NCBI GenBank assembly: GCA_963377175.1
Contig: CAUJNA010003793.1
Coordinates: 1-64,000, forward strand
Source: Effrenium voratum
Taxonomy: Eukaryota > Sar > Dinophyceae > Suessiales > Symbiodiniaceae
Reading direction: 5' to 3'
Length of the DNA stretch: 64,000 nucleotides
Shown piece after piece: positions 40,938 to 54,500 of the stretch. Made by a program: the position numbers and the translations under genes. Under the pieces are notes generated by a model. The model made no database searches and was not told the origin of the DNA. It was given only the letters and a program-made list of their open reading frames with translations. Position 1 is the stretch's first letter. Each line of letters begins with the position of its first letter.

Positions 40938-41414
40938 TCACAACATGTTTTTTTTTTGGGGAAGAATCAGGGAGTTACTGTTGGGGCTGCCGTACTGTAG
41001 TTCGAGAAGAGGCCACATATGAAGTTAGCAGGTTTGCTTGCAGAGACTCGCCCCATTGGAGCGGAGAGCTTGCAAATTGCCGAGTGCTCACGATGGATCA
41101 GAGCGAGCTGCCAGTGTAGTGACATCGACTTTTTTGTTGGTTTGGTGTCCCATTTGAAATGCAAGGGATGTACATGAAGCATGGTTGTTTTTAGTTGCTC
41201 CCCAAGCAGCAATTCTCAGCCCCGGCCCCCAGCAACAAAAAAGCAAAATCAACATGGCACAGCCTCATGTGGAGCACCTGAGCACTTAGCATACCGGCGC
41301 CAGTCTTGCCAAAGTCCGCCTTCAAACCCTCCAACACGCGGTTCTTTGCGCAGTTTTTCTCACCCTTTTGAGCAAGTCGCGGCCGTAGCGGCCACAGCCG
41401 AACCTCCAGCCCAC

Positions 41415-41518
41415 ATGGGTATGGGTCAACATGAAACCACCAGGGGACCACAGGTTTTGGTCCATGTTTCCACTTGCCAGGGTTCCATATGGGTTACCCT
41501 ATTTTTCACCCACAGCCA
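41415..41518 (+). repeat. MITE family B, copy 2, with adjacent partial copy
   Basis: Same ends and interior as 39653-39758. A 3' fragment is repeated directly after it at about 41521-41568 (ACTTGCCAGGGTTCCATTTG). Confidence 0.75.
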
Positions 41519-41603
41519 CATGTTTACTTGCCAGGGTTCCATTTGGGGGTTACCCTACTTTTGACAAAAAAAACACATACTGATTTGACCGTGTTCCTTT
41601 TTG

Positions 41604-41736
41604 CCCGGGCCGCGTGTCCCGCGTGCCATGCACCGCTCGGAGTCGCAGAACACCTACGACTGGCTGTCCACCTGGGGCCCCGAGCGCCTTCAGCTCGAAT
41701 CGGTCGGAACGGAGTGCCAGTTTCTCACGGGAGGCG
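41604..41736 (+). CDS. Candidate exon
   Basis: One frame reads RVPRAMHRSESQNTYDWLST, then WGPERLQLESVGTECQFLTG. Composition is GC-rich and codon-like amid AT-richer surroundings. Boundaries are uncertain and no family is recognised. It may belong to the same gene as the ubiquitin-like exons. Confidence 0.35.
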
Positions 41737-42940
41737 GTTGGGGGCGGAGGTCTTCCATGTTGGAGGGCATGTTTTTTGTTTTTTTCCCCCCATTTTTGTT
41801 TTTAATTGTTTTAAGGAGCACCTCGGCAATTTCAAGCCTAGGTGGATTCCAGGCTTGACATTGTGTTGGTTTCCTGGTTGAATCTAATCCCAACAGAAGG
41901 TCCATGATGAGTTGCCCATGTTGGGCTAAAGATAGCCGCAGGGGCCTGAGGGTAAAACGAGCTCACCCGGGGTTTGCTTATTCCAGTTTCGGAGTTGCTG
42001 GAATTATGTTTGTGCTTTGTTTGTTCCTACTGACTATGTTGATTCATTTGCATGGGGCCCACACTTATGATTTATTTTGTCGAGGCTTGCCATCTAAAAC
42101 CATCGCTTCGTCCATGGGAAATGAATATTTGGGGATCACGAAGAGTTCATTGCGACCTTGGCCACGGATTTCCATGGAGAACGGAACCCCACCTTGGCAT
42201 TGAGCAGCAACCAGGGCGAGTTTCGGGGGCGGCCAAATGTGTTCGCAGCTCGCGCCGTGGGTTTGGCTGTACAGGCTGTCCAGGAGATTGCTTTCCCTTT
42301 CGCCAGTTTTCGCCGTTTGCACCCAATGGCGCCCAGTACCAGTTTTGAAGCAACACCCTGCGCCAAAATGGCCTGTGCCTCCTTTCTGGAGAAATCTGGG
42401 CAAGGAGCCGGAGGGGTTCGCAACTCAGGTTCCTTTTGGGGGTTCATTGCGTACTTCAGGTTGGTGAACAGTTTTGCCCAGGCACCCCCGGCCTAGATCA
42501 TTTGAGCTGTGTCCAAAACCTCCGTGTACATGTTTAGCAAGAGTCGTGTCATATCGACCTGTGAGTAAGCCAAATCTCCCCACGCGTTTTTGTAAGGTGG
42601 CGTAAGCTGGTAGCGCAAGCAAAGTGATTTTGCAAATCATGACACGTTTAGGACATGGCTCATTTGGACTTTTTTCCGGATCGAGCTCCTTGTGAGATAC
42701 CCGGATTGGACTGTTGGACTGGGTACTACACATGCCAACAGTGTTCCCCCATCCTTTTTGTTTCTTGGTTCCCCTTTTAACATGGATTCAGCCCAAAGGG
42801 TTCCGAGTCTTTGTCTGTCAGGGCCTCGCAGCGTGCGGGTAAACCAACAGGGGAGTATTTCTTTTTCCAGAGCTTTGAATGTCGTTTGATGAGTGATGAG
42901 TCTTTCTGTTTGCCGCACCTTTTGGGCGTGTTTTCCATTA

Positions 42941-43054
42941 GGCAGTGGGTCAAGGCCAATTGTACCATTTTGGGGTAGGTGCACCACCCATTTTTATCCA
43001 TTTTAGTAGGGATTGGGGTGTTCACTGGGGGTATGGGGTGTTGACCCATGGCCA
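42941..43054 (+). repeat. MITE family A, copy 3
   Basis: GGCAGTGGGTCAAGG to TTGACCCATGGCC with the family interior GGGGTAGGTGCACCACCCAT. Confidence 0.8.
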
Positions 43055-43199
43055 ATTGTTTTTTTGCATCCGAAAGCCGAAAGCGGATGAAATTATCTTA
43101 GCTGCGCGCTCGTTTAGGTCGCGGAGGGCCTCTGACTCCATGCGCTCTGATCGAGGGGACTGGCGGGCAACGCCAGGCGGGGTGGCTGGAGGGTCGGAA

Positions 43200-43740
43200 G
43201 GGTGGAAGATGTTGGAAGGTTTCTGGTTGGTTCTGGTTGGTTTTGGTTGGTTTGGGTTGGTTTCGGCTGGTTTTGGTTGGCGATGCTTGATTTGTTTGGT
43301 TCAGTCTTGTGCTGGCTGTGGCTTGGTTGCTTGGTTGCCTACTTGGAAAGTTTGGCAAGGATTGTTGGCAAATTTGCTTCACATTTTTGTTGGGCTTCGT
43401 TGGTCGACCGGTGAGTCGGCCGGTTTTGTGCCTGGCTGACCGGTTAGCTTGTTTGCCTGCTTGCTTGCTTGATTGCTTGCTTGGTTGCTTGATTGGCTTC
43501 TTTTGTGCTCGGTTGGTTGGTTGCTTGATTTCTTAGTTGCTTAGTTGCTTGGTTGCTTTGCTTGGCCGCTTGCTTGGTTGCTTGCCTTGTTTGGTTGATT
43601 GGTTGCTGCTTGGTTGCTTGGCTGCTTGGTTGCTTGGTTGCTGCTTGGTTGGTTGCTTGCTTGGTTGCTTGCTTGGTTGCTTGCTTGGCTGGTTGCTTGG
43701 TTGCTTGGCTGCTTGGCTGTTTGGTTTGTTGGCAAGGTTG
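43200..43740 (+). repeat. TTGCTTGG minisatellite
   Basis: Starts as GGTTTTGGTTGG variants and becomes long TTGCTTGG repeats. Frames rich in Leu, Gly, Cys or Gln, Asn are artefacts. Confidence 0.9.
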
Positions 43741-44852
43741 GGAAGTTGGATAGAAAAAAGCCAACTCCAAAGGGCAGCCTAAATCACTTTGATCATCCAG
43801 GCGCGCTTTTATGCAACTCGCCCGTGATCGCTCGAAAAGAAAAGCCTGAAGTTGAGCTTGCTACGCCAGCCATTCACGCTTTCTGCAAGGTTGCTTTGGT
43901 CAGCCGCAAGTGCCACATGCTACAATGGTGGAGTTGCTCTGTTGCAGGCCCTGTGGTTTTGTTGTTGTGAGGTCTCTACGCACTTGTTCGTTGGTTTTCA
44001 CTCAGCTCGGTATGCTCCCGACAACAATTGCTATGTCCTAGGGCGCAGCGGAAGGGGCATTGTGCTGCACACCCATACCCTGCATGTCTTCTTTGTTTCT
44101 TGGTCTTGGGCTATTGTCTGAAAAGGATCCCTGAACAGAATGGGCAGGTTGCAGCTGGAATGTCGGCTAATCCGTGCAAGTTGGCCCGGATCAAAAGTTT
44201 CAGTTCCCCGCGGCTTCGAAGAAAACGCACGCCGTGCGGTTTCCTGGGCCAACATGGCAAGCCAGACAGCGACTTAACGGGACTCCAAAGGGGAGATTGG
44301 AAGGCCTGGCCAATATGAACACCGATGGCTCAGTTGCTGCTTTGACAGCAACACAGTAAAGTTCTAGGCAGGTTGCAATACATGTATGTTTATATATATA
44401 TTGTCAATGGAAACACGTCACAACATGTGTCATGCCAACTTGACAATGCAACTCTCCCAGGGTGTCTGTGGTTGAAGGCAGGCACGCCAAACTACAGGTA
44501 AAAGGAACAAACACAAAGAAGCAAAGCGGAAAACATCAAATAAAGAAGCACCATCAACTCAGACAAACGACCAAACAAACAAGCAGTCAAGGAAGCAAAC
44601 AAGCAGCAAAACATAGACCGACAGACACGCAAACAACACAACACTGCAGCAGGACACAAACAACACACAACACAAGACACAGCAGACAGAAACATGTCAA
44701 ACCACAACAGTACCAAAACAATCAACCACACCAAGCAAAATAAACAAACCACACATCACACACATGCCAACCAAACAATCAAACGAGCAAGGAAGCACGC
44801 GAACAAACAAAACAAGAAAGAAAGAATGAAAGCGAGCGAGCGAGCGAGCAGC

Positions 44853-44888
<36 letters not shown>

Positions 44889-45009
44889 CGTGATTGTGGA
44901 CAGTAGGGGGAGGCGGACAAGAACCTTTTCGGCTAGTTGGCGCATGACACATATTTGTGTTTGAACTTATGTGTGTGTGCATAGTTTGCGAACACACGCA
45001 TATAACACT

Positions 45010-45058
<49 letters not shown>

Positions 45059-45080
45059 CCACGCACACACACACACATCT
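44853..45080 (+). repeat. Two (CA)n microsatellites
   Basis: CA runs at about 44853-44886 and 45013-45080, separated by ordinary sequence. Confidence 0.9.
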
Positions 45081-46544
45081 ACACGGGCATACCAGCATTA
45101 CCTACAAACTTACAGGCATGTACCGGGCATTTGTAAATTACACCAATGGATCAACGTGATTGGTTTAAAGGCATATCGCACCTCTCTTTGTAGATCCCCA
45201 GAAGATGTGAGTTTCCCATGTCCTAAATCTTGTCTAAATCACATCCCCAGTTGAGTGGATGCCAAAGTGCTTGGTAATTAAGGTATAGTGCACATCCGTA
45301 GGTCCCCAGTTCATGGTTGTTGTTGGGAAACATTTTACATTTTCGCTTATCGTGGTTTAGTGGTTGAACTCCCCACTTAGCTGCTAAAATTTAAATTTTT
45401 GCTCCCCTTCCAAGGTCAACCAAGAGTTGAAGATGTGATTGTGCCATGTCCTGACTCCCTAGTTCGGAGGGCCCTGAGGATTGCAAGATGCATCCCTAGC
45501 CCGCGAGGCCGAGATAGCTCCTCCGTCCCAGCGCCTGGGCGAAATCGGAAGCTTCTTCGAAATCCCTGGGCACTTGCGGGGAAATGTCTCATTTTTGTTC
45601 CAAACTACTGGGGTCTCCTGCAAGACTATTTGTGTATGCTGAGGTACACGAAATATGAAAGGGAGCCTGATATGTTTTGTGTGATTTCCAGGTGCCCCAC
45701 GCCGGATTACGGATTAGAGATCTATGATTTGTTGGAGTAGTTCGGGTCATTTCCCCAGGGTCTTCTTTCCCCATGTGCAACAGAAGCCATCAGACAGAAG
45801 ATATCCGGAGGCCTTGAGTTGCCGCCGCCTTCCCCGGTTGGTTCCCCCGCTCAATTTGAGCAGCCGAACAAGGGCGACGTTTTTCCTGTCCTTTTCACTG
45901 CGTGGCAAAGTCGTTGCAAAGCGACTCATCCACGGCTTCCGGTCGGTGTCAACCACTCTCCGCAAGCATGTGTAGTCATAGCCCATCATAGTACCTTGAA
46001 AGTGCTTGCAGGACCAGAGCGTGCTTGACATGAGAAGACACATCCAGCCCTTTTTTGGGCGTCGTTTGTAGGCGGCCTACCTTGGCGTTGCATTGCCCAG
46101 CATTGCCCAGCTATTTGCTGGCAACAATTCTATACCTTCCTTCAAGTGCCACTTGCATATCTGAGTAATGTTGTTGAGTACTGACCAAGGTCACGCTGCA
46201 GCTTCGACAGGTATCAGTCGTTGGTGCTTTCTTGCCAATGATGTTGCATGTTGTCTACCTTGGACTCCCAGGGTTATTGAACCGGTCAATCAGAATCACA
46301 TGTCTGGGAGCACGGTCCTGGCTGGCAAAAACCACTGTTTGACTAAGCAATGGACGGCAGATGTGCCTCAATCCTGCCCTTCGAACACTAAACAGATTTG
46401 AACAAGTGGTTGAGCACCAACTTCACATGCTTGTCCTGCAGGGGCCCCCAAAAATGCTGGGCTTCTTTTTGGTTTCCCTTTCAAGCCCTCCAAAAGAAGG
46501 GTCCAACCAATTTGGGATACCCCTCATTTGTTTCAACCTCTCAG

Positions 46545-46620
46545 ACGGACTACAGCGACTACAGCGATGACCACTACGTGGCGGCGAATGTCAAGATCGC
46601 ATCTCACCCAGGACTCCAGC
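46545..46620 (+). CDS. Candidate exon
   Basis: After acceptor CTCTCAG the frame reads TDYSDYSDDHYVAANVKI, then ASHPGLQ. The frame remains open to a stop at 46775, so this could be a terminal exon. No family recognised. Confidence 0.4.
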
Positions 46621-49181
46621 GTGTGGCATGGCCTCACCACCTGGGTACCCGGCTGTCTCCTTTCCGCGCATCTTCTCAAGACTCCCCTCATGTCCACATG
46701 TTCAAAGTTCAACACGAGCCAATTTGGCGCCGTGACGCGGCAGATTGGCTGAAACATGGTCGATGCTTTGAATGAGACGGGTGAAGTCTCTGCCACATGG
46801 TGGCTGGGACGATGCAGTTTGCACCATGCTTGAAGACCATGCTAATATGCAAGGAACGTGTTCACATTCTTTGGCTCCGTAATGCCTCACATTTGGTGCA
46901 TCCCATTGGGCGGCTTGTTTCAACAGCGCAAGAGAGCGAGAAAGAGAGAGGGAGAGAGAGACATATAGAGGGAGAGAGAGCAGAGAGAGAGAGAGAGAGA
47001 GAGATAAAAAGAGAGAGAGAGAGACAGACACGGACAGGGGACCGCTTGGAGAAGCATTTATGTGCGAGGACACTACATGAACCACGAGGCTTGCCACCTC
47101 ATCAATGCCGGGCCCACCTGGCGCGCTTGTGCGTTGGTTTTTTGCGCATGAATGGGATCGCATGACTACAGCTTCATTTAAGGTCATGACTGAGGCAAGA
47201 ACCATGAAGTGTGGTGAAGGATTGGATGGCATCCATTTGGGAAAGGATATTACACTAAGAATACTGTTGGTGAATGATGTATTGCTGTTTTGTTCCTTGA
47301 TGACCGACTCACCCACTGCTGAAATGGGATTCGCGGTGCAGCGCTGCTCCATCCTTATTTGCATTGAGATTTCTAATGCAAGCTGGGAGGTAGGCCGTGC
47401 TTGCAGACAAATTGTGTCTGATGTTTGTCTCTTGTGTCAATCTTCGTCTTTGTGGTTGCTTCTGCTGACGGAGACGTGCTATGCACTCCTTGCCTACGTG
47501 CAAGCCTAGAAGCTTGCAGCTACTTTCTCACGATATTTGTGCCGTTCCAACGAATGTGAACCCCCTTCGAGCTGTGAATCAGGGAGGGTTCCATGGAAGA
47601 AAGGCAAGCACCACCATTGATAAGTAAATGGGACTTTGGGTCAAAATCACGACCGTTTTGAACTCGCATGGCACTGAATTTAAATGGGGAACCGCCTGGA
47701 AAGTGGTTGGGGGACATGAATTCCCACAGAACTGATGTCCACCAAAGGGTCCCGGACCCCTGGCTGGAACAGGCGAACTCGATGTTGCTTCCCAACTGTT
47801 TGTGACCGAACGTAGGGAAGCTCCTTTGTATGCTTCAGAAGACACCTTGGATTGGCTACTGTGGCATTTGGGTACGAGCCAACAGGGAGAGGGCCGGGCT
47901 TATTGATGTAGGTCCTGATAAGGATACTTTTGTGTCCTTGTGGTGTCCCTTCGCTTTCTTGTTTATGTTGTGTTTGTTTTTCTTTATTCCGCTGCTGCTT
48001 TCAATGCACAAAACTACCAGATTGTCCGAGGCTAGACCCACAACTCATTTGACACCCAAGAAACTGCTGTGACCATTTGACCAAAAACGGGGGTTGTGTG
48101 GTGGGCGACCAAAAACGGTATGGGCAAGTTGGACCACTTTTTGGACAATTTTTGGGCTTGTGCGTGGTGTCAGTGGTGTCCGATTTGTTTCCTTTCCTCG
48201 GCAAAAACGGGCCACCAAGCTACCCACTGCTTTTGGATCACATCCGGAGCCACCGGACCACTTGCCGTTTTGAGAGCCGCCAGGTCCATGGAATATTGGG
48301 CCTCCTTGCCTGGGCAGACCCGGGACCAGGCGGCGGCGGGCGTCTTGGGGGTGAGGTGATGAGTTGCTTCGGCTGCCTATGGTTGTTTCCAAGTCACTGG
48401 GGATTCTTAGGCGAAACAACTCCGACCCAAAACATGATCTGGGGGATTCTGAGTTGTTTCCGGGCATGGGCCGGTGGATGTTGTGTTCTTGTTTGATCTC
48501 AGTAGGAGAAACATGCATGGTTGGACACCACTCATTCCCGGCAAAGGGTCCATCTGTGGTTCTATATTCACGACTGAAGCACGCTAGTCACAGTATGTTG
48601 GGATACTTCTAAAAGACAAATCTGCTGACTCCTGAATCATGAGCTAGTTGTGGATATTCTTTAAATTGGGGACCACTGGTTGTTTTTTGTGTTGTTTATG
48701 AACATTGTTGCCCAGCCCTGGAACAGACAAGTGGTATTAACTTGTCATTGACCACCCTCTTTGCCACCCAGAGTTGCATGGTGGGTCTTGCGCCCGACGT
48801 TTAGAGCTCGCTGACTTGATGTCGAAAGAGATCATAAGAGTAGCTTGCTCTTAGACGGCCAAGATGTGTCATTGGTTGGGTTGCGTTCCCCTGCCAGAAA
48901 TCACATATGATTCAGCCAAGAGGCCGCGTGTTTATATTTAGTCAGGAAGCTTCAGACCTTTTGTTTGGTTTGTTGTGGCCAGGAGAGACAGGCAACTAAG
49001 TCTTGTGGCGTCTGTTTTGTCTTTTTTCCATTGGGGAAACATGCCAAAGCATTGCCCCAAGCAAGAAGCGAAGGTCTCCGATGAGTTTGCTTGCGCCGTC
49101 ATTTACATTGCATGAGGAGAAGGATTTGGAAGGCGCCATTTCTTGTTGCCCACGGCCGCCTGGCAAGTGGACACCAGTCAA
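46621..49181. other. Intron/intergenic DNA
   Basis: Holds a GA microsatellite (46930-47030) and otherwise unremarkable sequence. A frame at 48230-48360 (SGATGPLAVLRAARSMEYW) is exon-like but lacks clear borders. Confidence 0.45.
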
Positions 49182-49307
49182 ATGGCTGTGGGTCAAAACC
49201 AATTCTACCATTTTGGGGTAGGCGCACCACCCATTGTAGATCCAATGTTAGTGGGGATTGAATCGGATGTTCACTGGGGGTACAATTTGGCTTTTGACCC
49301 ATGGCCA
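49182..49307 (+). repeat. MITE family A, copy 4 (best preserved)
   Basis: ATGGCTGTGGGTCAAAA at the left and TTTTGACCCATGGCCAAA at the right form a 16-bp inverted repeat with two mismatches. The length is about 126 bp. There is no coding capacity, which fits a MITE. Confidence 0.85.
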
Positions 49308-49351
49308 AATGATTCGCCCCATGTCGAGTTCACCCATTGACCGATGTGCAG

Positions 49352-49444
49352 GCCTTTGTCTTTGAGTTCGAGCAGGGCCATGTCTTGGCTGCTGTGGAGT
49401 GGAAGGACCCAGAAAGACACCTGCACCGCTTGATCCGGGATGGG
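49352..49444 (+). CDS. Candidate exon
   Basis: After acceptor ATGTGCAG the frame reads AFVFEFEQGHVLAAVEWKD, then PERHLHRLIRDG, with a possible GT donor at GGG|GTCCTT. The sequence is clearly protein-like with alternating hydrophobic and charged residues. No family recognised. Confidence 0.5.
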
Positions 49445-51203
49445 GTCCTTGTAGACAACCCCCCCCCCGCCTCTGGTTTTGGACATGAATACTTGTAGAC
49501 AACCCCCCCGCGCCTCTGGTTTTGCACACGAATACTTGCATCTGGATCGGAGTGACGCAGCGCGGGTTCGTCTAGAGGCCGTCTGTCGGAAGAGGCGGGT
49601 CAAGGGGCCCCCAAAAATGGCTGTTGCCAGAGGGGTGGGACTGTAAGACCCAAGAATCAGAGGAGCGGAAGGCTCTTCACGGAGCTGTTCTCTGAGAAGT
49701 TTTCCTGGATGTCACATGGCTCACATGGCCAACGGTGTCTGCTGCACTCAACTGGCGGTGAGTCGCCACCATTTGGAACGTGTTGCACATGTTGAAGAGA
49801 CCTTGCGCATTTGTCCAGTTCACGGATTAGCTGCAGTTGTTGCAGCAGAAGCCAAATGGCTAATTACACTGAAGTTGCAGATGAGCATCTTCGTTTGGCT
49901 CCAGTGGTTGAAGTAAATGGCTAAATTACAGCGCCATCTTCGGCATGTTCCAGGTCCAGGTGTTTTGCGCTCGGTCAAGGGGCTGTAGATACCTGAAGGC
50001 ATGTGCCATCCCAACCCAAATTGTCCTTCCTGCTAAATGGTTGCGCGACTCATGGGTGACACCAGATTTTGTTTCTCACACTCTTGATTTTATGGTTCAC
50101 CTTGGCTAGCTACCCTCGAAAGGGGAGGAGCACAAAGGGTCCGCAAGCATGGTCGAACTGGAATTACTGCTTAAAATGGTTCATAGTTGGTAACGGTTGC
50201 GCTGGTCGCCTGGTTATTACAGCATGCTTTTTGACGGTGTTGCTCTTTGCCGCCTAGAATCCACCATGCGACTAGCGCAACCGTGACCTAATTGTTTGCC
50301 CCCAAAGCCAACATGTGTTCGATGCATGTCAAGAGATTTGCTGCTTCGGATGGTCCTCAGCCCTGAATCTAAGATTTCTGCGGGGGTCTCTGGCTCCCGG
50401 CGAACGGCGTCTGACGTTCGCGTGGTGTGGACTGGTAGTGTTCAGGGCTGTTGAAAGGCACCCCTTGGTCCTTATAGTAATGGCTGGTCCTGCATTTTTG
50501 TGGCAAGTTTGGATAACATTGTGGCCCACCCCACTGCACTAAGAACCGGAGCACCTACCCGAGATTTGCCCCGAGTTGTTTGGGCAACAACATGTGCCGC
50601 TGAGTGCCACTGTCCATCAAGTTGTCTTGGGGTCTGGAGTTTGGAGGTATTCCTTCGGGGAAATCTGTCAATCAGAATCTTCCATGTGAACGGAACCACC
50701 ATGACCCAGAGTTCCCTGTAATTCCTCCTTTTCTGGTTTACCTTTGGGGACCGCTGAAACATGAGCTGTCTTCTTTGGAGCAATAGGAACTAGAACTCTA
50801 TTCCTTTCTGGAACAGCCCTCGAAAAGCGGCGGAGATAAACACCTCCATGTGAATGGTCTCCACACACAACTACCCATATAGATGGGGAAATGGTATTAT
50901 TGTGACTCGTTGCCGAGGTCGCCCTTTAAGCTGCCACACGAGGGGTGTGAGGCGACCACACATGTCCAGGGAAACCCAGCTGATATGGTTATGTGTCAAA
51001 ACTAGGGGGCCCTGAAAATGGCGGTTTTCGATTTGTTATGTGGGTATGGGTCAAAATTTAACCACCAGGGGACCGCAGTTTTTAGTTTTTTAGTTCCATT
51101 TACCAGGGTTCCATTTTGGGGTTACCCCATTTTTGACCCACAGCCATGTTTTTAGCCCGGGCGAGGGCGCCGAGCCTCATCGTTGCATTCCTCAGTTCCG
51201 CAG
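49445..51203. other. Intron/intergenic DNA
   Basis: A duplicated C-run segment (CCCCGCCTCTGGTTTTG) lies at 49460-49530, and a MITE B copy at 51041-51147. No gene seen. Confidence 0.45.
51041..51147 (+). repeat. MITE family B, copy 3
   Basis: TGGGTATGGGTCAAAAT to TTTTTGACCCACAGCCA with the family interior. Confidence 0.85.
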
Positions 51204-51255
51204 GACCGAGGCGACGGCATGGGCGTCCAGCGACGCTCGGCTGCGCCCAAGACAG
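51204..51255 (+). CDS. Candidate micro-exon
   Basis: 52 bases between TTCCGCAG and GACAG|GTGTGC read DRGDGMGVQRRSAAPKT. Both splice sites are good, but the exon is too short to assign. Confidence 0.35.
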
Positions 51256-51488
51256 GTGTGCATGCGTAAAAAAAAACGAGGACCCTGATCAAAAGCGGCT
51301 TTCCTTTTGATCTACCTTGTGGCCGACCTAAAAACGGGTAACCTCAAAAAGACACGTGCCCAAAAGGAGCCTCAGCTCAATCCTGATGTGGTGTTCCTCG
51401 GCGGACTTCCCCGACTCAGACACGGACTCAAGGGGTTCTAATCGGAGCTTCAAACGGTTCTCATCGCCTGCACCAAAGGACAATCATG

Positions 51489-51597
51489 TGGCCATGGGTC
51501 AGAAGCCCGTACCCCCAGTGAACAATCCCCACTAAAATAGACTAAAGTGGATGATGCACCTGTCCCAAAATGCTACCATTGGTTTTGAACCATGGCC
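51489..51597 (-). repeat. MITE family A, copy 5
   Basis: Reverse-oriented, GTGGCCATGGGTCAGAAG to TTGAACCATGGCC. Confidence 0.8.
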
Positions 51598-54500
51598 TTG
51601 TGTAGCATTCGATTCGGTGCCCATTTGCCGTATTCACACCCATTCAACGGGTCACGCAAGAAGGAGTCCAAAGGACGTAACTCTGAAAGCTTCGAAGCTT
51701 CACACATGTGAGTGTAGATTTGTTTGCTTGCAGGGTTCCACTTCACCGTGCATGTTTGCCAGTGCTAGAAGCACATCTCCATGGGCCACTAGTGTAGATC
51801 ACGTTGAGAAGGACTCTTACAGAGTCGCTTGTATCTCGACTGGTACTACTCCCAAGCAATTGACAGGCGCCATACTTGAGCAATTTCCCAGGACTGTAAT
51901 CACCAAACAACGGGCAATGTTTAGTTGGAACCTTTTGCTGAGTACCGGCAACAGGCTCAGCTGACAATATTTGAAAAGGTGCAGGCATCAAACAGAAGAG
52001 CAGTTTACATCAGATATAGGTCGGGTGCAGCTTTTCACAGTGGGATTGGCCATGAGATTTGAACCATCCAAGGTACGGTTTGGGCCGTGGCACTCCTCTT
52101 TGAATTGAACTTGAAGCTTATCACCCTTTGAACAATGACCAATTGCTCAGCTAGCAAGGGTTTGTTGAACCTCCGAACCAGAACTCACTCTTCCCCCTTG
52201 TGGGGAAGTCTGAAAGGACCCCAAGAGATGTCAAGAGGCCTACTCCTTTTGGAATTGTTTTTGGGAGGTCCTTCAAGTTTCCACGAGGCCCTGAAGTGAT
52301 AAAGTAGGTAGTGGTTGGATGGGAAACTGCTACATGGCATCACCAAAATGTCTCATTTCCCATTGCTTCCATTTGGTTAAGACCCTTCGAACAAATACAC
52401 ATATTTCCAGTAGTGATAGATTCCCTTCAAAAACCAACAGGAGGAAGAAACCAAACTGAAGCAAATAGAGGATTGAGCTCAAGCGATGCAGAGGTCATCA
52501 GCCTGATCCACTGACAGCTCAGGCCTTGCCTTGGAGGCCAAAGCCCGGCCCCCAGCGCGCCAGAGTTTCGGCCAGGGAACACGCCTGGGCGAAGAAGCCG
52601 GTTTTAACTGGTTTGCGGTTGGATGAAGGCGTGGTTTTCACGAAACTGAGAGAGCACACGCATGTTACATGGCTTAGGAAGGGAAACCTGCGCATGCGAG
52701 CCTACGTGCAGAGGCGCCCAATCCCCACCCCGAATGGCCATTTTAGTAGGTGGTTTCTACCACCTGGTTTGATACAGATGATGGTGATGCCTAAGTAGAT
52801 GTTGGGTTTCGGGCGCTGCTCACCTGTATCCAGCCTGGTATTCAGAACATGGCAGACAGCCACGTTGATGTTTCCACGGTTTGCACGGTTCCGAGTATTC
52901 GTGCATTTGCAGGCTGAGAAAGATCCACTATAAGTCTCACAAACACTTTGCCATGTTGGCGGAATTTGTTGCGACCCTCGTAAAGAAAAGGGCACTTTAG
53001 AAGGGACCTAAGAAGGCAACGTGCCCTTTGATTTGAGTTGCCACCCCCTTGCAAGAATATCCCCGAGCTTTCTGAATTCTCAGGTGAGCCACAATCAAAA
53101 CCCGGGTAGATGAAGGTTAGTAAGGGACAATCTCCTGGCCATAAATAGCTGCGGATATCCGCCTTCTTAGTTCTTGAAGCATTCTGGGATTACGACCATT
53201 TTAGTACTCCGGTACTTCTTGATTCTGGCTCCGGTGCTTTTCGGCGAAGGTCAACGGTGAATGGCAAAAGCTGTCCACCTGGACTGCCTCAAGGAAGCCT
53301 GACTGGCAGGCGGGACGCGGGACGCGGGACGCGGGACGCGCCTGGGGTCTCAGTTTCGATGGGCTGGGCAATGACACGACTTGGCCGGGGGCCGATTTTT
53401 CAGATCATATTTTTCTGGTTTCTGGGGGATGTGTTCAGATTTGAGGCTGGGATTTGATCCCCCGGCTTCAGAAGCCAAATGCGAAGATGAAGAAAAGAAC
53501 ACCTTGAGGCCGGGCTTATAGTTTAGGCACAAGGTGATCCAGTCCATCCAAAGTTGGCGAAGTCAGGGGTCAGAGAAACAAACGATGCCCCAAGAAAAGG
53601 TGAGTAGTTGCTTCATTGATGGCCACCCTGAAGCTAGCACTTATTCTTGGGGTTGATTCCCCATTCTTTCCAACCATCGTCCTTTTCAAACACCGATCGC
53701 TAGTTTCCCAAAGCTTCCGGAGGTTTTCTAGAAAGATTCGGATCCCTGCTTTCAGAATGGAAATGGAAGGTACCCCTAGACTTATGTTCCGGCCAGGCGT
53801 GTGCGCGAATATGAAATGGGCCAAATGGGGGCACAGCTGGCACTCACCGACTTTGAATGCCAATATTCCAGCAAACTGCCACGGGCTTCTGTAAACCTTG
53901 CAGCTCAAGCAGCTACAAGTAAAATGCGCAACATAAGCCCGGGTTTCCCACATACTTGTGCGGCTCTTCCTGGGCAATGACAAGACAAGCTAAGTTCCAT
54001 GCAGTCTCGGTTCTGCGTACGCCTTTTGAAACCTCAAGCCAAACCGCAATACAACGAGCCCGGAAACAGAAGCCGGTGAATCCCGCGTCGACTTCCGCGT
54101 TTTGTTCCGACTTGAAAGCTGTCAAATGTCGGGTGTGAAACAAAAGAGGTTGGTCGTTTTGAACCCCTTCGGCATCTTGTCCCGCCTGTGCAACAGCCCA
54201 ATGAGCAGTGTGTTGGGCCGTCGCATGCCCGACAGGTGCACAAGATGACCATGTCCATCAGGAGCAGCCTTTGGAGACTTACGTCCGCCGCCCAGCATTC
54301 GCACCCGAAATGCATCGAAGTCAACAAACATCAAAAGGACATTTCCAGCAGGGACTGTGGACATTGCTTGGTGGTTCCCAGCCGTCCCCTTAGCAGTGTT
54401 TAGTGGTAGTTTCCATTTAACCCACTAAGAGTTAAACTGTTATCGGGGGATCAGTTTGGGCAGCCCAGATAGGTACATGGCTCCGTGCGGGTGCTTGAAG

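Larger units (their letters stand above)
36076..41603. other. Intron/intergenic DNA with repeats, no confident gene
   Basis: Contains an (AT)n run near 36433-36461, a GT run near 36653-36671 and a GA run near 38212-38250. It also has MITE copies at 39653-39758 and 40070-40188, a short repeat at 38405-38466, and a CACGCACG array at 40840-40935. Weak exon-like stretches at 36710-36830 and 38500-38610 have no clear frame. Confidence 0.5.
41737..46544. other. Intron/intergenic DNA, repeats only
   Basis: Contains a MITE A copy (42941-43054), a TTGG/TTGCTTGG minisatellite (43200-43740), an A/C-rich tract (44500-44830) and two CA microsatellites (44853-44886, 45013-45080). A weak frame at 45399-45740 is not convincing. 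Confidence 0.5.

Noticed and set aside
45350..45420. tRNA-like A box (TGGTTTAGTGGTTGA)
   Set aside because: No B box (GGTTCGA) and no cloverleaf can be drawn.
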